Origin: Nitrospirota bacterium
GTDB taxonomy: Bacteria > Nitrospirota > Thermodesulfovibrionia > UBA6902
Assembly (NCBI GenBank): GCA_016214845.1
Contig: JACRMS010000037.1
Coordinates: forward strand, 124,001 to 188,000
Direction: 5' to 3'
DNA: 64,000 bases
Position numbers and translations under genes: made by a program. Shown here piece by piece: positions 17,611 to 26,099 of this stretch (its first letter is position 1; each line of letters begins with the position of its first letter). The notes below the pieces were generated by a model. It searched no databases. It saw nothing but the letters and a program-made list of their open reading frames with translations, and was not told the origin of the DNA.

Positions 17611-18590
17611 TATATTTCAAACCCCATATCTTTGATCATCTGCAGGTCATCCGCAGGGTTTCTCCCGGTTGTAGTGAGATAGTTCCCTATCAAAAGCCCA
17701 TCGGCCCCGGCAAGAAATATGTGCGAGTTCAAATCCCTCAGGGTAGCCGGCCTGCCGCCGCAAACCCTTATCCCCCTGTCTGGAAGGATAAGCCTGTAGA
17801 TCGCTATTATCTTCAAGGCTTCCAGAGGGTCAAGCTGCTCCCTGTTTGACAGAGGGGTGCCGCTGACGGGGGTGAAGAAATTCACCGGCACTGAATCAAC
17901 GCCGATCTCTTTTAGCGCAAACGCCATGTCAATGCGGTCTTCCCATGATTCACCGAGTCCGAATATGCCGCCGCTGCAAATGGAAAGCCCAAGGGCCTTT
18001 GCGGATTCGATGGTCTTTATCTTATCCATGTAAGTGTGAGTGGTGCATATTTCGCTGAAAAAGGCCTCGGAGGTTTCGAGGTTGTGATGGTAACGGTGAA
18101 GTCCCGCATCTTTCAACTCCGCAAGCTCCTCATGTTCCAGTATACCGAGAGTGGCGCATGGCAGAAGCCCCAGGCCTCTTATTTCACGAATGAAGCCGCA
18201 AATCTCTTTTAGATCTTTACCTGAAGTTTTTTTCCCGCTGGTAACAATGCAGAACCGTTTGACGCCCTGCTGACTCGCCGACCTTGCGGCCTGGAGGATT
18301 TTGGCTTTGTCCACAAGGGGATAAACCGCGGCAGTTGTTTTATTGTGTGCGGATTGAGCGCAAAAAGAACAGTCTTCGGGACAGGCTCCTGACTTCGCGT
18401 TAATAATGGAGCACAGATCGACCTTATTGCCCCGGAATTTTTCTCTTGTCCTGTTTGCTGATGCAAAAAGTTCATAAATTTCGGGACCTGTCCGCTGTGA
18501 CAGGTAAAGGGCGGTCTGCCTGTCGGTCCCTTGTTCCATAGTCTGGGTCCTGTTTCCTGAGCTCTGCATCACCTGGTCTGTTTTTAGCAT
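17610..18590 (-). CDS. bioB: Biotin synthase BioB
   Basis: 326 aa radical SAM enzyme that inserts sulfur into dethiobiotin. The cluster motif is CPEDCSFC within SGACPEDCSFCAQSAHN, about residues 69-80. YHHNLETSEAFF, the GGIFGLGES loop and NFFTPVSGTPL are also typical. The start is not certain: Met8 and Met18 are alternatives, the latter behind AGGAAACAGGA. It leads bioB-bioW-lipid kinase; bioF, bioA and bioD are not in the window. Confidence 0.94.
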   Translation of the reverse strand: MLKTDQVMQSSGNRTQTMEQGTDRQTALYLSQRTGPEIYELFASANRTREKFRGNKVDLCSIINAKSGACPEDCSFCAQSAHNKTTAAVYPLVDKAKILQAARSASQQGVKRFCIVTSGKKTSGKDLKEICGFIREIRGLGLLPCATLGILEHEELAELKDAGLHRYHHNLETSEAFFSEICTTHTYMDKIKTIESAKALGLSICSGGIFGLGESWEDRIDMAFALKEIGVDSVPVNFFTPVSGTPLSNREQLDPLEALKIIAIYRLILPDRGIRVCGGRPATLRDLNSHIFLAGADGLLIGNYLTTTGRNPADDLQMIKDMGFEI

Positions 18591-18653
18591 GTGTTATTAT
18601 CTATTCATCAAAAGCCGTTGTCAATAATGAAAATTTTTATGATGAAAAATATA

Positions 18654-18668
18654 TTGCCAAAATGGCAA
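18654..18668. promoter_or_regulatory. Candidate operator between bioB and PilZ gene
   Basis: TTGCCAAAATGGCAA is a perfect inverted repeat in the AT-rich 190-base gap between the two divergent genes. It does not match the known BirA or BioR boxes that I can recall. It could control either side. Confidence 0.3.
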
Positions 18669-18779
18669 AATTGTCATTTTGATGCACTTCTTTTAATTGC
18701 TGAAGCTACTAAACCCTTTAATTAACTTAGGTATTTCCCCGGCATATTTTTTGCTCTCCTAATTATTAGGAATAATAGC

Positions 18780-19106
18780 ATGGAACGAAGAGCTTTTGAG
18801 AGAATAGACACGAACATTACCGCAAGATTTTTCTTCGGTAATATGTTTTACAATGGAAATATCTTAAACATTTCCGAAAGGGGAATGTTGATAAATACCC
18901 GGAGATGTCTTCCCTCTGAATCAATGTTCGTTGTGATCATACGTCTGGAAAGTAAGCTTCTAAAGGTGGTTGCCAAGGTCAGGCGTTTAAAAAAAGGCAA
19001 TGGTCATTACGACGGTATGGGGGTTGAGCTTTTAAGTACGTCTGTTGAATATCTGGATTTCATCAAAAGTTTAAAGAGTGTGAAGTCCTTCACAAACTTA
19101 TCGTAG
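18780..19106 (+). CDS. PilZ domain protein
   Basis: 108 aa made only of a PilZ domain. The c-di-GMP contact motifs are present: RxxxR as RAFER at residues 4-8, and NISERG, a variant of (D/N)xSxxG, at about residues 30-35. It is therefore likely a c-di-GMP receptor that acts on a partner protein. Two GGDEF proteins in this window could supply the ligand. It converges with the acyl-CoA ligase gene with one base between them. Confidence 0.85.
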   Translation: MERRAFERIDTNITARFFFGNMFYNGNILNISERGMLINTRRCLPSESMFVVIIRLESKLLKVVAKVRRLKKGNGHYDGMGVELLSTSVEYLDFIKSLKSVKSFTNLS

Positions 19107-19107
19107 G

Positions 19108-20610
19108 TCATATTTTCCATTTTCGCAATTCAGTCTTTTTAATCTTTCCGGTAGCTGTTTTGGGAAATTCCTCAATAAAAATTATCCTCTTTGGTATCTT
19201 ATACCGCGCAAAGCGGCCCTTCAAATAACCTCTTATGTCACTCTCGTTAATGACTGTATTGTCTTTGTTTTTTATGAAAAGCACCGGTATCTCCGAGCCT
19301 CTGCCGTCTGGTATCCCAACCATCGCGCATTCCTCAACCGATGGGTGTTGAATTAGATGCTCTTCTACTTCCCTCGGATACATATTCATCCCGTCGATGA
19401 TGATAAGGTCCTTTTTTCTGTCGACAATATAGATATACCCGTCTGAATCAATCTTTGCCATGTCGCCGGTATAAAGCCAGCCGCTCTTTAAGACCTCTTC
19501 AGTTTCTTTTTCCTTGTTGTAATATCCCCGCATAACGTTAGCGCCTCTTACGATCAGCTCCCCGGTTTCTCCGGCCGGCAGGTTTTTGCCGTCTTCCCCG
19601 ACAACCGCAACTTCAACCCCCGGGACAGGCAGGCCCACGGAGGAAGGCTTCCGTACACCTCTCAGCGGGTTTACGGCCACCACAGGAGATGCCTCGGTAA
19701 GCCCGTATCCCTCGATCAACGGGATACTGAAGCGTTTCTCAAACGCATTGATCGTATCCGCGGGCAGCGCTGCCGCTCCTGATATGCACGCCCTGATATT
19801 AACGAGGAACTTAAAAAAGAACCTCAGAAAGAAAGGCATCTTCTTTCTGGAGAGAATATTGTATATCGTTGGGATCGCGACAAAGAGGGTTATCCTGTCT
19901 ATGAAAATACTGTTTATGACCTTTGAAAACGGCTTTACAGACACCAGCAGTATTATTTGGGCCCCGGCGAATATCGGCAATATAACGCAGACCGTGAAGC
20001 TGAATGAATGAAACAATGGGAGAAAGAGCAATATCCTGTCACTTCCTGAAACCTCCATTGCCTTCATGCACGACTCAGCATTTGTCAGGAGATTTCTGTG
20101 GCTGAGCATGGCCCCTTTGGGAAATCCCGTTGTGCCTGAGGTATATAAAAACACAGCGACTTCATTTTCATCCAAATCCGATCCACCCTTTACTAAAGGT
20201 GGGACGGGAGGGTTTACAGGTATCTCATCAAACATAAAAACCTTCAACCCGGGAATAGCATTATTAATTTTTTCTACATGAGACAAAAACCTGATATTGT
20301 AGATCAGAATCTTACAGGCGGAATCATTGAGAATATAGGATATTTCACCAGGGGTGAGAAATGTATTTAAAGGAACAACAACTCCGCCCGCCCTGAGGAT
20401 TGCAAAATATGAGATTATGTATTCAGGGCAGTTGTCCATTAAGATCGCAACCCGGTCCTGATGTTTTAATCCCAAGGTCCTTAACCCGCCGGAGGTGACG
20501 CTGACAAGCCTGTCTGTATCTGAGAAGGTGAATTTTTTCTTCTCAAACTTTAGACAAATTTTATCCGGAATTTCCCTTGCCCGTTTTGATAACAACGCGC
20601 TCAGTGTCAT
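19108..20610 (-). CDS. AMP-dependent acyl-CoA synthetase/ligase
   Basis: 500 aa ANL-superfamily enzyme that activates a carboxylic acid with ATP and couples it to CoA. Motifs: VFLYTSGTTGFPKGAMLSHRN (P-loop), EGYGLTEASPV, GWLYTGDMAKIDSDGYIYIVDRKKD and the C-terminal lysine in PKTATGKIKK. The length and pattern suit a medium- or long-chain fatty acid substrate, but this is not proven. The segment IPVNPPVPPLVKGGSDL before the P-loop is encoded by a dispersed repeat inserted in frame. Confidence 0.88.
   Translation of the reverse strand: MTLSALLSKRAREIPDKICLKFEKKKFTFSDTDRLVSVTSGGLRTLGLKHQDRVAILMDNCPEYIISYFAILRAGGVVVPLNTFLTPGEISYILNDSACKILIYNIRFLSHVEKINNAIPGLKVFMFDEIPVNPPVPPLVKGGSDLDENEVAVFLYTSGTTGFPKGAMLSHRNLLTNAESCMKAMEVSGSDRILLFLPLFHSFSFTVCVILPIFAGAQIILLVSVKPFSKVINSIFIDRITLFVAIPTIYNILSRKKMPFFLRFFFKFLVNIRACISGAAALPADTINAFEKRFSIPLIEGYGLTEASPVVAVNPLRGVRKPSSVGLPVPGVEVAVVGEDGKNLPAGETGELIVRGANVMRGYYNKEKETEEVLKSGWLYTGDMAKIDSDGYIYIVDRKKDLIIIDGMNMYPREVEEHLIQHPSVEECAMVGIPDGRGSEIPVLFIKNKDNTVINESDIRGYLKGRFARYKIPKRIIFIEEFPKTATGKIKKTELRKWKI
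20180..20222. repeat. In-frame dispersed repeat (PPVPPLVKGG type) in acyl-CoA ligase
   Basis: An imperfect inverted repeat, CCACCCTTTACTAAAGGTGGG with flanks, encodes PVPPLVKGG on the minus strand. A related sequence with longer C/G runs lies in the P-type ATPase gene at 24641-24685. It falls in a surface loop ahead of the SGTTG motif. Confidence 0.65.
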
Positions 20611-20762
20611 AAAATTTCACCCTCCGAAAATGTATCACAAAAAGGCAAATTAATAAACCCAAATATTTTTTGTATTCACAGGAATATGATTTAGGACATA
20701 TTGTTGAAGAGGTTAAATCGTGTAACATAAAACATCAAAAACATTTTTAGGGAGGTATCAAC

Positions 20763-21050
20763 ATGGGAAGTTGCGGTAGTTGCAGTTCCGGGGCCGGGCC
20801 GTTTTCTGAAGGAAGGGATTTGGTAGAGTTTGTATATAACGCTCATGGGGGAGCAATTAAGGACCAGCCCCTTCCAAGCGGCTTGAAGACAAAATGCCAG
20901 GGCTGCGGAGAGGCGTTCACATTAAAGACATTTGTCGGGAAGTGCCCGAAATGCGGCGGCGTTCATGCGGTGTCCCCGCCGCGCTGTGAAGATCCTGCCA
21001 ACATACAGTTTGCCGGAGCCGGGTATAAGCTTCCTGAAGACAGGGATTAA
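20763..21050 (+). CDS. Small zinc-ribbon protein of unknown function
   Basis: 95 aa. It starts MGSCGSCSSG and carries a CxxC pair (CQGCGEAF) and a second pair (CPKCGG) 17-20 residues later, a treble-clef or zinc-ribbon pattern, plus a lone C near PPRCEDP. Strong ribosome site GGGAGGT precedes the ATG. The MGSCGSCSSG start resembles small proteins found in several anaerobes, but I cannot assign a function. Confidence 0.7.
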   Translation: MGSCGSCSSGAGPFSEGRDLVEFVYNAHGGAIKDQPLPSGLKTKCQGCGEAFTLKTFVGKCPKCGGVHAVSPPRCEDPANIQFAGAGYKLPEDRD

Positions 21051-21156
21051 GATCAGTCATTCGTTACTCGCTGAATGAGAGGAAGGCCAATCAGTGAGGG
21101 ACTATTTAAGGCTGAATACAGCAGGCAATTAATTTGTCTGGCGGTTAATTTTCATT

Positions 21157-21339
21157 TTACTGTTTGCAGCCGATTGTAAATACCGCCTGTGTTAAAAAAC
21201 TGCAAGCGTTGCAATCTTTACAGTGCTTACAATTCTTTTCGTCTTTGCCCAACAAACATACGAGCATCCTTTCTACTGACTCATACACCTTAGTGTTAAT
21301 GACGGGACTAACATTATCAGCCCTGATTCTTTCTAACAT
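21157..21339 (-). CDS. Small cysteine-rich protein
   Basis: 60 aa. The C-terminal half holds a CKHCKDCNAC cluster plus two further cysteines, suggesting a metal or Fe-S site. The start is preceded by GGGAGGTG at good spacing, which supports expression. It converges with the zinc-ribbon gene. No family recognised. Confidence 0.5.
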   Translation of the reverse strand: MLERIRADNVSPVINTKVYESVERMLVCLLGKDEKNCKHCKDCNACSFLTQAVFTIGCKQ

Positions 21340-21518
21340 TTGGCACCTCCCGAGAGATTAGTAATCTGCTCTTAATGTTCTAATACATCCTGTGATTGTC
21401 AAAGTCAATAGGAGGTAAGAAGGTTATAAGAATTTAATATTTGCGGAACCGCGCAAATAGCGGAAGTGATGAAGTTGTCCGGCGGCAACCCTTCCGGGCT
21501 GCCATCCGTTTTTAATTT

Positions 21519-22259
21519 TTAATGGGTCCCCTTTTTGAGGCCGTATCTTTCCCTGACCTCTTTTATCTTGCCGCAGGTATAATCGCCTTCAGGGCAGGGG
21601 GTGTATAGACAGCCAGGGCCGGCTTTATGAAATATCGTGGGCGCGGCTTTTTTGACGAGCTTCAGCATCTCCTCCGCCATTTTTCTTATCTCCCACTGGG
21701 CGCGGTTGCAGCATCTCTGTTTGAAGAAGTGCAGAAGCTCTCTTGCGTTCATGGTCATCATGATCTTTGTCTCAGCAGCATTCGGCAGCAGGAAGCGCGC
21801 GTCCTGATTGGCGGACTCTCCTGTTATTCCCAATTCGTTCAACTTTTTGACCATCCCGTTATAAGCCTGCTGAGCATCTTCCATAGAGGAGAGGAAGACC
21901 TTTTTTAATTCTTTGTTCTCCTTGATAACAGGCGGGATGATATAATCAAAGCCAGCCTCCTCGCTGACGTATCTTTGCGACTGCTGGCTGTAAGAGGCAA
22001 GGCGGTGCCTTACAAGCTGGTGCGAGCAGGCGCGGGAAATCCCTTCAACGGCAAATGTAAAAACAGCGTGTTCAATGGGACTCATGTGTCCCATCTTCAC
22101 AAGCTTTTCAACGAAGGCCTTCTGGTCTTTAGTTTCAATTTTATCTTTCAGGGATTCAATATCCGAGGGACTGTAACAGAGCTTAGCAGCCATTGCTACT
22201 GTCTCCTCCGGGTCCGGCGTATGACGCAGAAGAATGACTTTCAATCTCGCTTCCGACAT
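21519..22259 (-). CDS. thyX: FAD-dependent thymidylate synthase ThyX
   Basis: 246 aa. The ThyX motif RHRxxSxxxxSxRY is present as RHRLASYSQQSQRYV. HxxxFTFAVEGISR and an AQWEIRKMAEEML helix at the flavin site agree. It makes dTMP from dUMP with methylene-tetrahydrofolate and FAD, and is common in anaerobes that lack ThyA. AAGGAGACACC precedes the ATG. Confidence 0.95.
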   Translation of the reverse strand: MSEARLKVILLRHTPDPEETVAMAAKLCYSPSDIESLKDKIETKDQKAFVEKLVKMGHMSPIEHAVFTFAVEGISRACSHQLVRHRLASYSQQSQRYVSEEAGFDYIIPPVIKENKELKKVFLSSMEDAQQAYNGMVKKLNELGITGESANQDARFLLPNAAETKIMMTMNARELLHFFKQRCCNRAQWEIRKMAEEMLKLVKKAAPTIFHKAGPGCLYTPCPEGDYTCGKIKEVRERYGLKKGTH

Positions 22260-22365
22260 GGTGTCTCCTTTTTTGCAGCCGCGGGCTTCAGCCTGCTTTT
22301 CAATAAAAATCAGGATGCTGAAATAATAAACCTATCCCGTTTTATAAGTCAATTTGATATAACCG

Positions 22366-22394
22366 TTGACAGGCAGGCGCAATAGTAATATATA
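22366..22394 (+). promoter_or_regulatory. Promoter of the universal stress protein operon
   Basis: TTGACA (22366-22371), 17 bases, TATATA (22389-22394). This is close to the sigma70 consensus. The expected transcript starts near 22400, giving a short leader to the ATG at 22413. Confidence 0.75.
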
Positions 22395-22412
22395 ACTGTT
22401 AAAGGGTGTTGC

Positions 22413-23249
22413 ATGTACAAAAAGATTCTTGCGGCTGTAAATGAATTTTCAAATTCGGAGATAGCCTCGCGGTATGCGATAACGCTCGCGAAATCTTCTC
22501 ACGCAAAACTTTATCTCGTGTTTGTTGCTGAAGAGAAGATAGAAAAGGACAAATTGCGTCATGCCGAGGCCGCGCTTGAGAGGCTCTTTTCAGAAGCCAG
22601 GAATACCGGTGTTGACGTTGAAAGTATTACGGAATGCGGCGAACCAGTCAGGAAGATAAAAGAATTAGTAAAGGAGCATGACATAGATATTGTCTTTACC
22701 GCCACGAGGAGAGAAGACGTAAAGAAACGCTTTTTTGTAAGGACCATCGCGAGACAACTTATGATGAAGCTGCCCTGTTCGGTTGCGATGGTAAGGGTAG
22801 TGAAGATGGGGGGGATACACCTTAAAAACATTCTCGTGCCTGTTCGCGGCAGGATAACCGGCCTCAAAGAAAAGGCATACTTCGTTGCAAAACTTGCGGA
22901 AGGCTCAGGCTCCAGTGTGACGCTTTTCCATCTGCATAAGCCAGGCGCAAGTTTCTTTCAGGGGGAGAAACACTTAAAGCCCGTTCAGAGAGATGAATAT
23001 ATTCCAAAAGATGTTGAGGAATTCCGGGAACATTTAAACAAATACAAAATACCGTATGAAAGGAAGACAGGACTTGGCAGCGTTGCAAGGGCAATAACAA
23101 TAGAGGCCGCGCACAGGAGGAATGACCTTATTGTAATGGGAGCAAGCGACAGAAGTCTCCTGATCTCCATTGTAAAGGGAAATCCTGTAGAAAATGTTTT
23201 ACGCGAGACCCCGTGCAACCTGATAATTTTCAGGGCAAGAAAAAGCTGA
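22413..23249 (+). CDS. Tandem universal stress protein (UspA, two domains)
   Basis: 278 aa with two Usp domains (about 1-135 and 140-278). Each starts with a buried strand (KKILAAVNEFSNSE; KNILVPVRGRITG). The second ends VMGASDRSLLISIVKGNPVE, near the G-2x-G-9x-G(S/T) nucleotide motif. Usp proteins often pair with membrane transporters. The P-type ATPase begins nine bases downstream, so the two probably work together in ion stress. Confidence 0.87.
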   Translation: MYKKILAAVNEFSNSEIASRYAITLAKSSHAKLYLVFVAEEKIEKDKLRHAEAALERLFSEARNTGVDVESITECGEPVRKIKELVKEHDIDIVFTATRREDVKKRFFVRTIARQLMMKLPCSVAMVRVVKMGGIHLKNILVPVRGRITGLKEKAYFVAKLAEGSGSSVTLFHLHKPGASFFQGEKHLKPVQRDEYIPKDVEEFREHLNKYKIPYERKTGLGSVARAITIEAAHRRNDLIVMGASDRSLLISIVKGNPVENVLRETPCNLIIFRARKS

Positions 23250-23258
23250 CCGCTAACA

Positions 23259-26072
23259 ATGAATATCCACAATCTCTCAAAAACAGAGGTGCTGAAAAAT
23301 CTCGTTACTTCAGAAAAGGGGCTCTCTGAAACTGAAGCGGCAAGGAGGATGCATGAATACGGGCTAAATGAGATAAAAGAAGTAAGAAAAAAAGCTCTCT
23401 ACCTAAGGTTCATTGCACAATTCACGCATTTCCTTGCCATGCTCCTCTGGCTTGCGGCGGGACTCTGTTTTTTATCCGAATACCTTCATCCGGGCGAGGG
23501 TCTTGTTTCACTCGGTATAGCAATAATTGTGGTTATATTGATCAATGCGGTTTTTACTTTTGTACAGGAGTACCGTGCAGAAAAGGCAATTGAAGCTCTG
23601 AAGAAGCTCTTGCCTTTTAACGTAAAAGTTGTAAGGGAGGGCATCAGAAAAGAGATCTGTGCTGAAAATATAACGCCGGGAGACCTGATACTCTTGAGTG
23701 AAGGGGACAAAGTCCCTGCTGACGCGCGGCTCATCGAATCAAATTATTTAATGGTAAACAACGCGCCTCTCACAGGAGAATCCGATACAAGGCCGCGAAG
23801 TCATGAAGCATTCGAAGGAGAGTATATTGAAAGCCCGAACATCGTCTTTGCAGGCACTCATGTTGTAAGCGGCTCAGGAAGGGCCGTTGCGTTTGCCACC
23901 GGCATGTCCACGGAATTCGGGAAGATAGCCCATCTTACAAGCGGTGTTCAGGAAAGATTAAGCCCGCTGCAGAAAGAGATAATAAAGGTAACAAAAATAA
24001 TAGCCGTTATTGCCCTGACCACGGGGATATTCTTTTTTGCCCTTGGAATTTTCATCGGCAGGAGCTTCTGGCACAATCTGCTTTTTGCCATAGGCATCAC
24101 TATCGCCAATGTGCCTGAAGGGCTTTTACCGACTGTTACTCTTTCTCTGGCAATGGGCAGCCAGAGGATGGCAAAGAAAAAGGCGTTGATAAAGACCCTC
24201 ACATCAGTTGAAACCCTCGGCTCTGTTACGGTGATATGCACCGACAAGACAGGCACGCTGACGCAGAATAAAATGGAGGTGGAGAGGGTTTATGCAGGCG
24301 GAAGACTTATAAAGTCAGAAAATGGGAAGATGAGAAGATGGGAAGATGAGAAAAAGACAGGATCTGAAAGCTTCTCAACTTCTCAACTTCCCAGCCCCTC
24401 AACTTCTGCATTAGACATGCTCATGCAAGCCGCATCCCTCTGCAACAACGCGGTTTACGATAACGGGAAATACAAAGGCGACCCCACAGAGGCAGCCATC
24501 TTAAAGGCCGCGAGAGAAGCGATAGGAGACGTGAAAGCTGAACGCATACATGAGATGCCCTTTGACTCTGATAGGAAGAGAATGACGACGGTTTGCAAGA
24601 CAGGGATTAGGGGTCAGGGATTAGGGATTAGTGGAAAAGACCATCCCCCCATCCCCCCCTTACCAAGGGGGGGCGAAGGGGGGTTGTTTTCTTTTACCAA
24701 AGGCGCTCTCGAAACGGTCCTTCCGTTTTGCACTGGAATTCTCAGGGACAATGAGATAAAAGCAATCAGCGAAGATGATAAAAAATCCCTCATGCAGGCC
24801 TACCATTCAATGATGGATGAAGGGTTTAGGGTAATCGCGTTTGCGTTTAAAGAGATTAACGATATTGATATTGGTAAGGGCGAACGGCCGTTCGCCCCTG
24901 CAGATTTGGAATCAAATTTAATTTTCCTCGGCCTCATGGGGCTTGAAGACCCGCCAAGGCCTGAAGTCCCTGACGCTATAAGAAAATGCCGCGATGCAGG
25001 TATCAAGGTCATCATGATCACGGGTGATGCGGGCAGGACGGCGGTTGCGGTTGCAAAACAGATCGGTCTTGTCAAAAATAATCCTTTAGTGATTGAAGGG
25101 CATGAAATAAATTTGATGTCTGACAGCGACCTCAGGGGAAAACTTTTATCAGATGAAATCATCTTTGCAAGAATGACGCCTGTTCACAAGATGAGGATAG
25201 TGACCATTCTTGAAGATGAAGGGGAGAGGGTCGCGGTGACGGGCGACGGGGTTAATGATGCGCCGGCACTGAGGAAGGCAAACATCGGCATTGCAATGGG
25301 ACTGTCCGGGACAGACGTTGCAAAAGAGGCGGCGGATGTAGTCCTTCTTGATGATGACTTTGCGACAATTGTAAACGCAGTGGAAGAAGGAAGGGCAATA
25401 TTTGAGAATATAAAAAAGTTTATCACCTACATCTTTGCGCACGGCACACCCGAGGCGGTCCCGTATGTGATGTTCGCATTTCTGAAAATACCTCTTCCCC
25501 TGACAGTGATGCAGATACTCGCGATTGACCTCGGCACTGAAACGGTCCCGGCGCTGGCCCTCGGGGTTGAGCCCCCGGAGGCAAATATTATGAAAAACCC
25601 TCCCAGGCCCCTTGATAAGGGACTTATAGACCGCTCGCTGCTTTTCCGCGGCTACATTTTTATCGGGCTGATAAGCGCGGTCGGCGTCCTTTGCGGTTAC
25701 TTCTACGTCCTGTTCAGCGGAGGATGGCAATGGGGCACTGAGTTACCAATGGAGCATACCCTGGCCCGTCAGGCAGCCACCGCAACTTTTTTGGGAATTG
25801 TCATCCTGCAGATCGGCAATGTGTTTGCCTGCCGCTCATTCAAAGACTCAATCTTCAGGCTCGGCTTCTTTTCCAACAAACTGGTCATACTTGGAATAGC
25901 CGCCGAGATAATTCTGTCGGCGCTCATTATTTATCACCCGTGGGGCAACAGGATCTTCGGGACCGCGCCCCTAAGAGCGGATGTATGGCTGCTCCTGATA
26001 CCGTTCAGCATAGGACTGCTTTTGGCAGAGGAATTGAGAAAATATTATGCAAGAAGATATAGTAACACCTAA
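23259..26072 (+). CDS. P2-type cation-transporting ATPase with repeat insertions
   Basis: 937 aa. Family motifs: TGES in the actuator domain (APLTGESDTRPRS), M4 ANVPEGLLPTVTLSLAMG, the phosphorylation site DKTGTLTQN with D329, MITGD and AVTGDGVNDAPAL. About ten membrane segments. M6 reads AIDLGTETVPALALGVEPPE, closer to the Na,K-ATPase type (IDLGTDMVPA) than to the Ca pump type, so Na or K transport is possible; not settled. The nucleotide domain carries several unrelated dispersed repeats in frame (residues about 355-384, 448-476 and 539-548). None hits a catalytic motif. Operon with the Usp and ferritin-like genes. Confidence 0.9.
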   Translation: MNIHNLSKTEVLKNLVTSEKGLSETEAARRMHEYGLNEIKEVRKKALYLRFIAQFTHFLAMLLWLAAGLCFLSEYLHPGEGLVSLGIAIIVVILINAVFTFVQEYRAEKAIEALKKLLPFNVKVVREGIRKEICAENITPGDLILLSEGDKVPADARLIESNYLMVNNAPLTGESDTRPRSHEAFEGEYIESPNIVFAGTHVVSGSGRAVAFATGMSTEFGKIAHLTSGVQERLSPLQKEIIKVTKIIAVIALTTGIFFFALGIFIGRSFWHNLLFAIGITIANVPEGLLPTVTLSLAMGSQRMAKKKALIKTLTSVETLGSVTVICTDKTGTLTQNKMEVERVYAGGRLIKSENGKMRRWEDEKKTGSESFSTSQLPSPSTSALDMLMQAASLCNNAVYDNGKYKGDPTEAAILKAAREAIGDVKAERIHEMPFDSDRKRMTTVCKTGIRGQGLGISGKDHPPIPPLPRGGEGGLFSFTKGALETVLPFCTGILRDNEIKAISEDDKKSLMQAYHSMMDEGFRVIAFAFKEINDIDIGKGERPFAPADLESNLIFLGLMGLEDPPRPEVPDAIRKCRDAGIKVIMITGDAGRTAVAVAKQIGLVKNNPLVIEGHEINLMSDSDLRGKLLSDEIIFARMTPVHKMRIVTILEDEGERVAVTGDGVNDAPALRKANIGIAMGLSGTDVAKEAADVVLLDDDFATIVNAVEEGRAIFENIKKFITYIFAHGTPEAVPYVMFAFLKIPLPLTVMQILAIDLGTETVPALALGVEPPEANIMKNPPRPLDKGLIDRSLLFRGYIFIGLISAVGVLCGYFYVLFSGGWQWGTELPMEHTLARQAATATFLGIVILQIGNVFACRSFKDSIFRLGFFSNKLVILGIAAEIILSALIIYHPWGNRIFGTAPLRADVWLLLIPFSIGLLLAEELRKYYARRYSNT
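24322..24410 (+). repeat. In-frame GATGAGAAG/CTTCTCAAC repeat in P-type ATPase
   Basis: GGAAGATGAGAAGATGGG units on the left and CTTCTCAACTTCTCAACTTC on the right form an imperfect inverted repeat. The intergenic element at 8677-8809 contains the same type. It is translated as a charged and Ser/Pro-rich insertion (MRRWEDEKKTGSESFSTS and onward) shortly after the phosphorylation domain. Confidence 0.7.
24602..24685 (+). repeat. Two adjoining dispersed repeats in frame in P-type ATPase
   Basis: 24602-24632 shares a 26-base identical core (TTAGGGGTCAGGGATTAGGG and following bases) with the intergenic hairpin at 33301-33364. 24641-24685 is a C-run/G-run hairpin (CCCCCTTACCAAGGGGG) encoding PPIPPLPRGGEGG, related to the repeat in the acyl-CoA ligase. 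Both keep the ATPase frame open. Confidence 0.75.
24875..24902 (+). repeat. GGCGAACGGCCGTTCGCC palindrome in frame in P-type ATPase
   Basis: A copy of the element at 862-895, encoding KGERPFAPA. It lies between FKEINDID and DLESNLIFLGLMGLEDPPRPE, a surface-exposed linker before the P domain resumes. Confidence 0.75.
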
Positions 26073-26099
26073 AACATAAACCATAGAAAGGAGCAGCGC

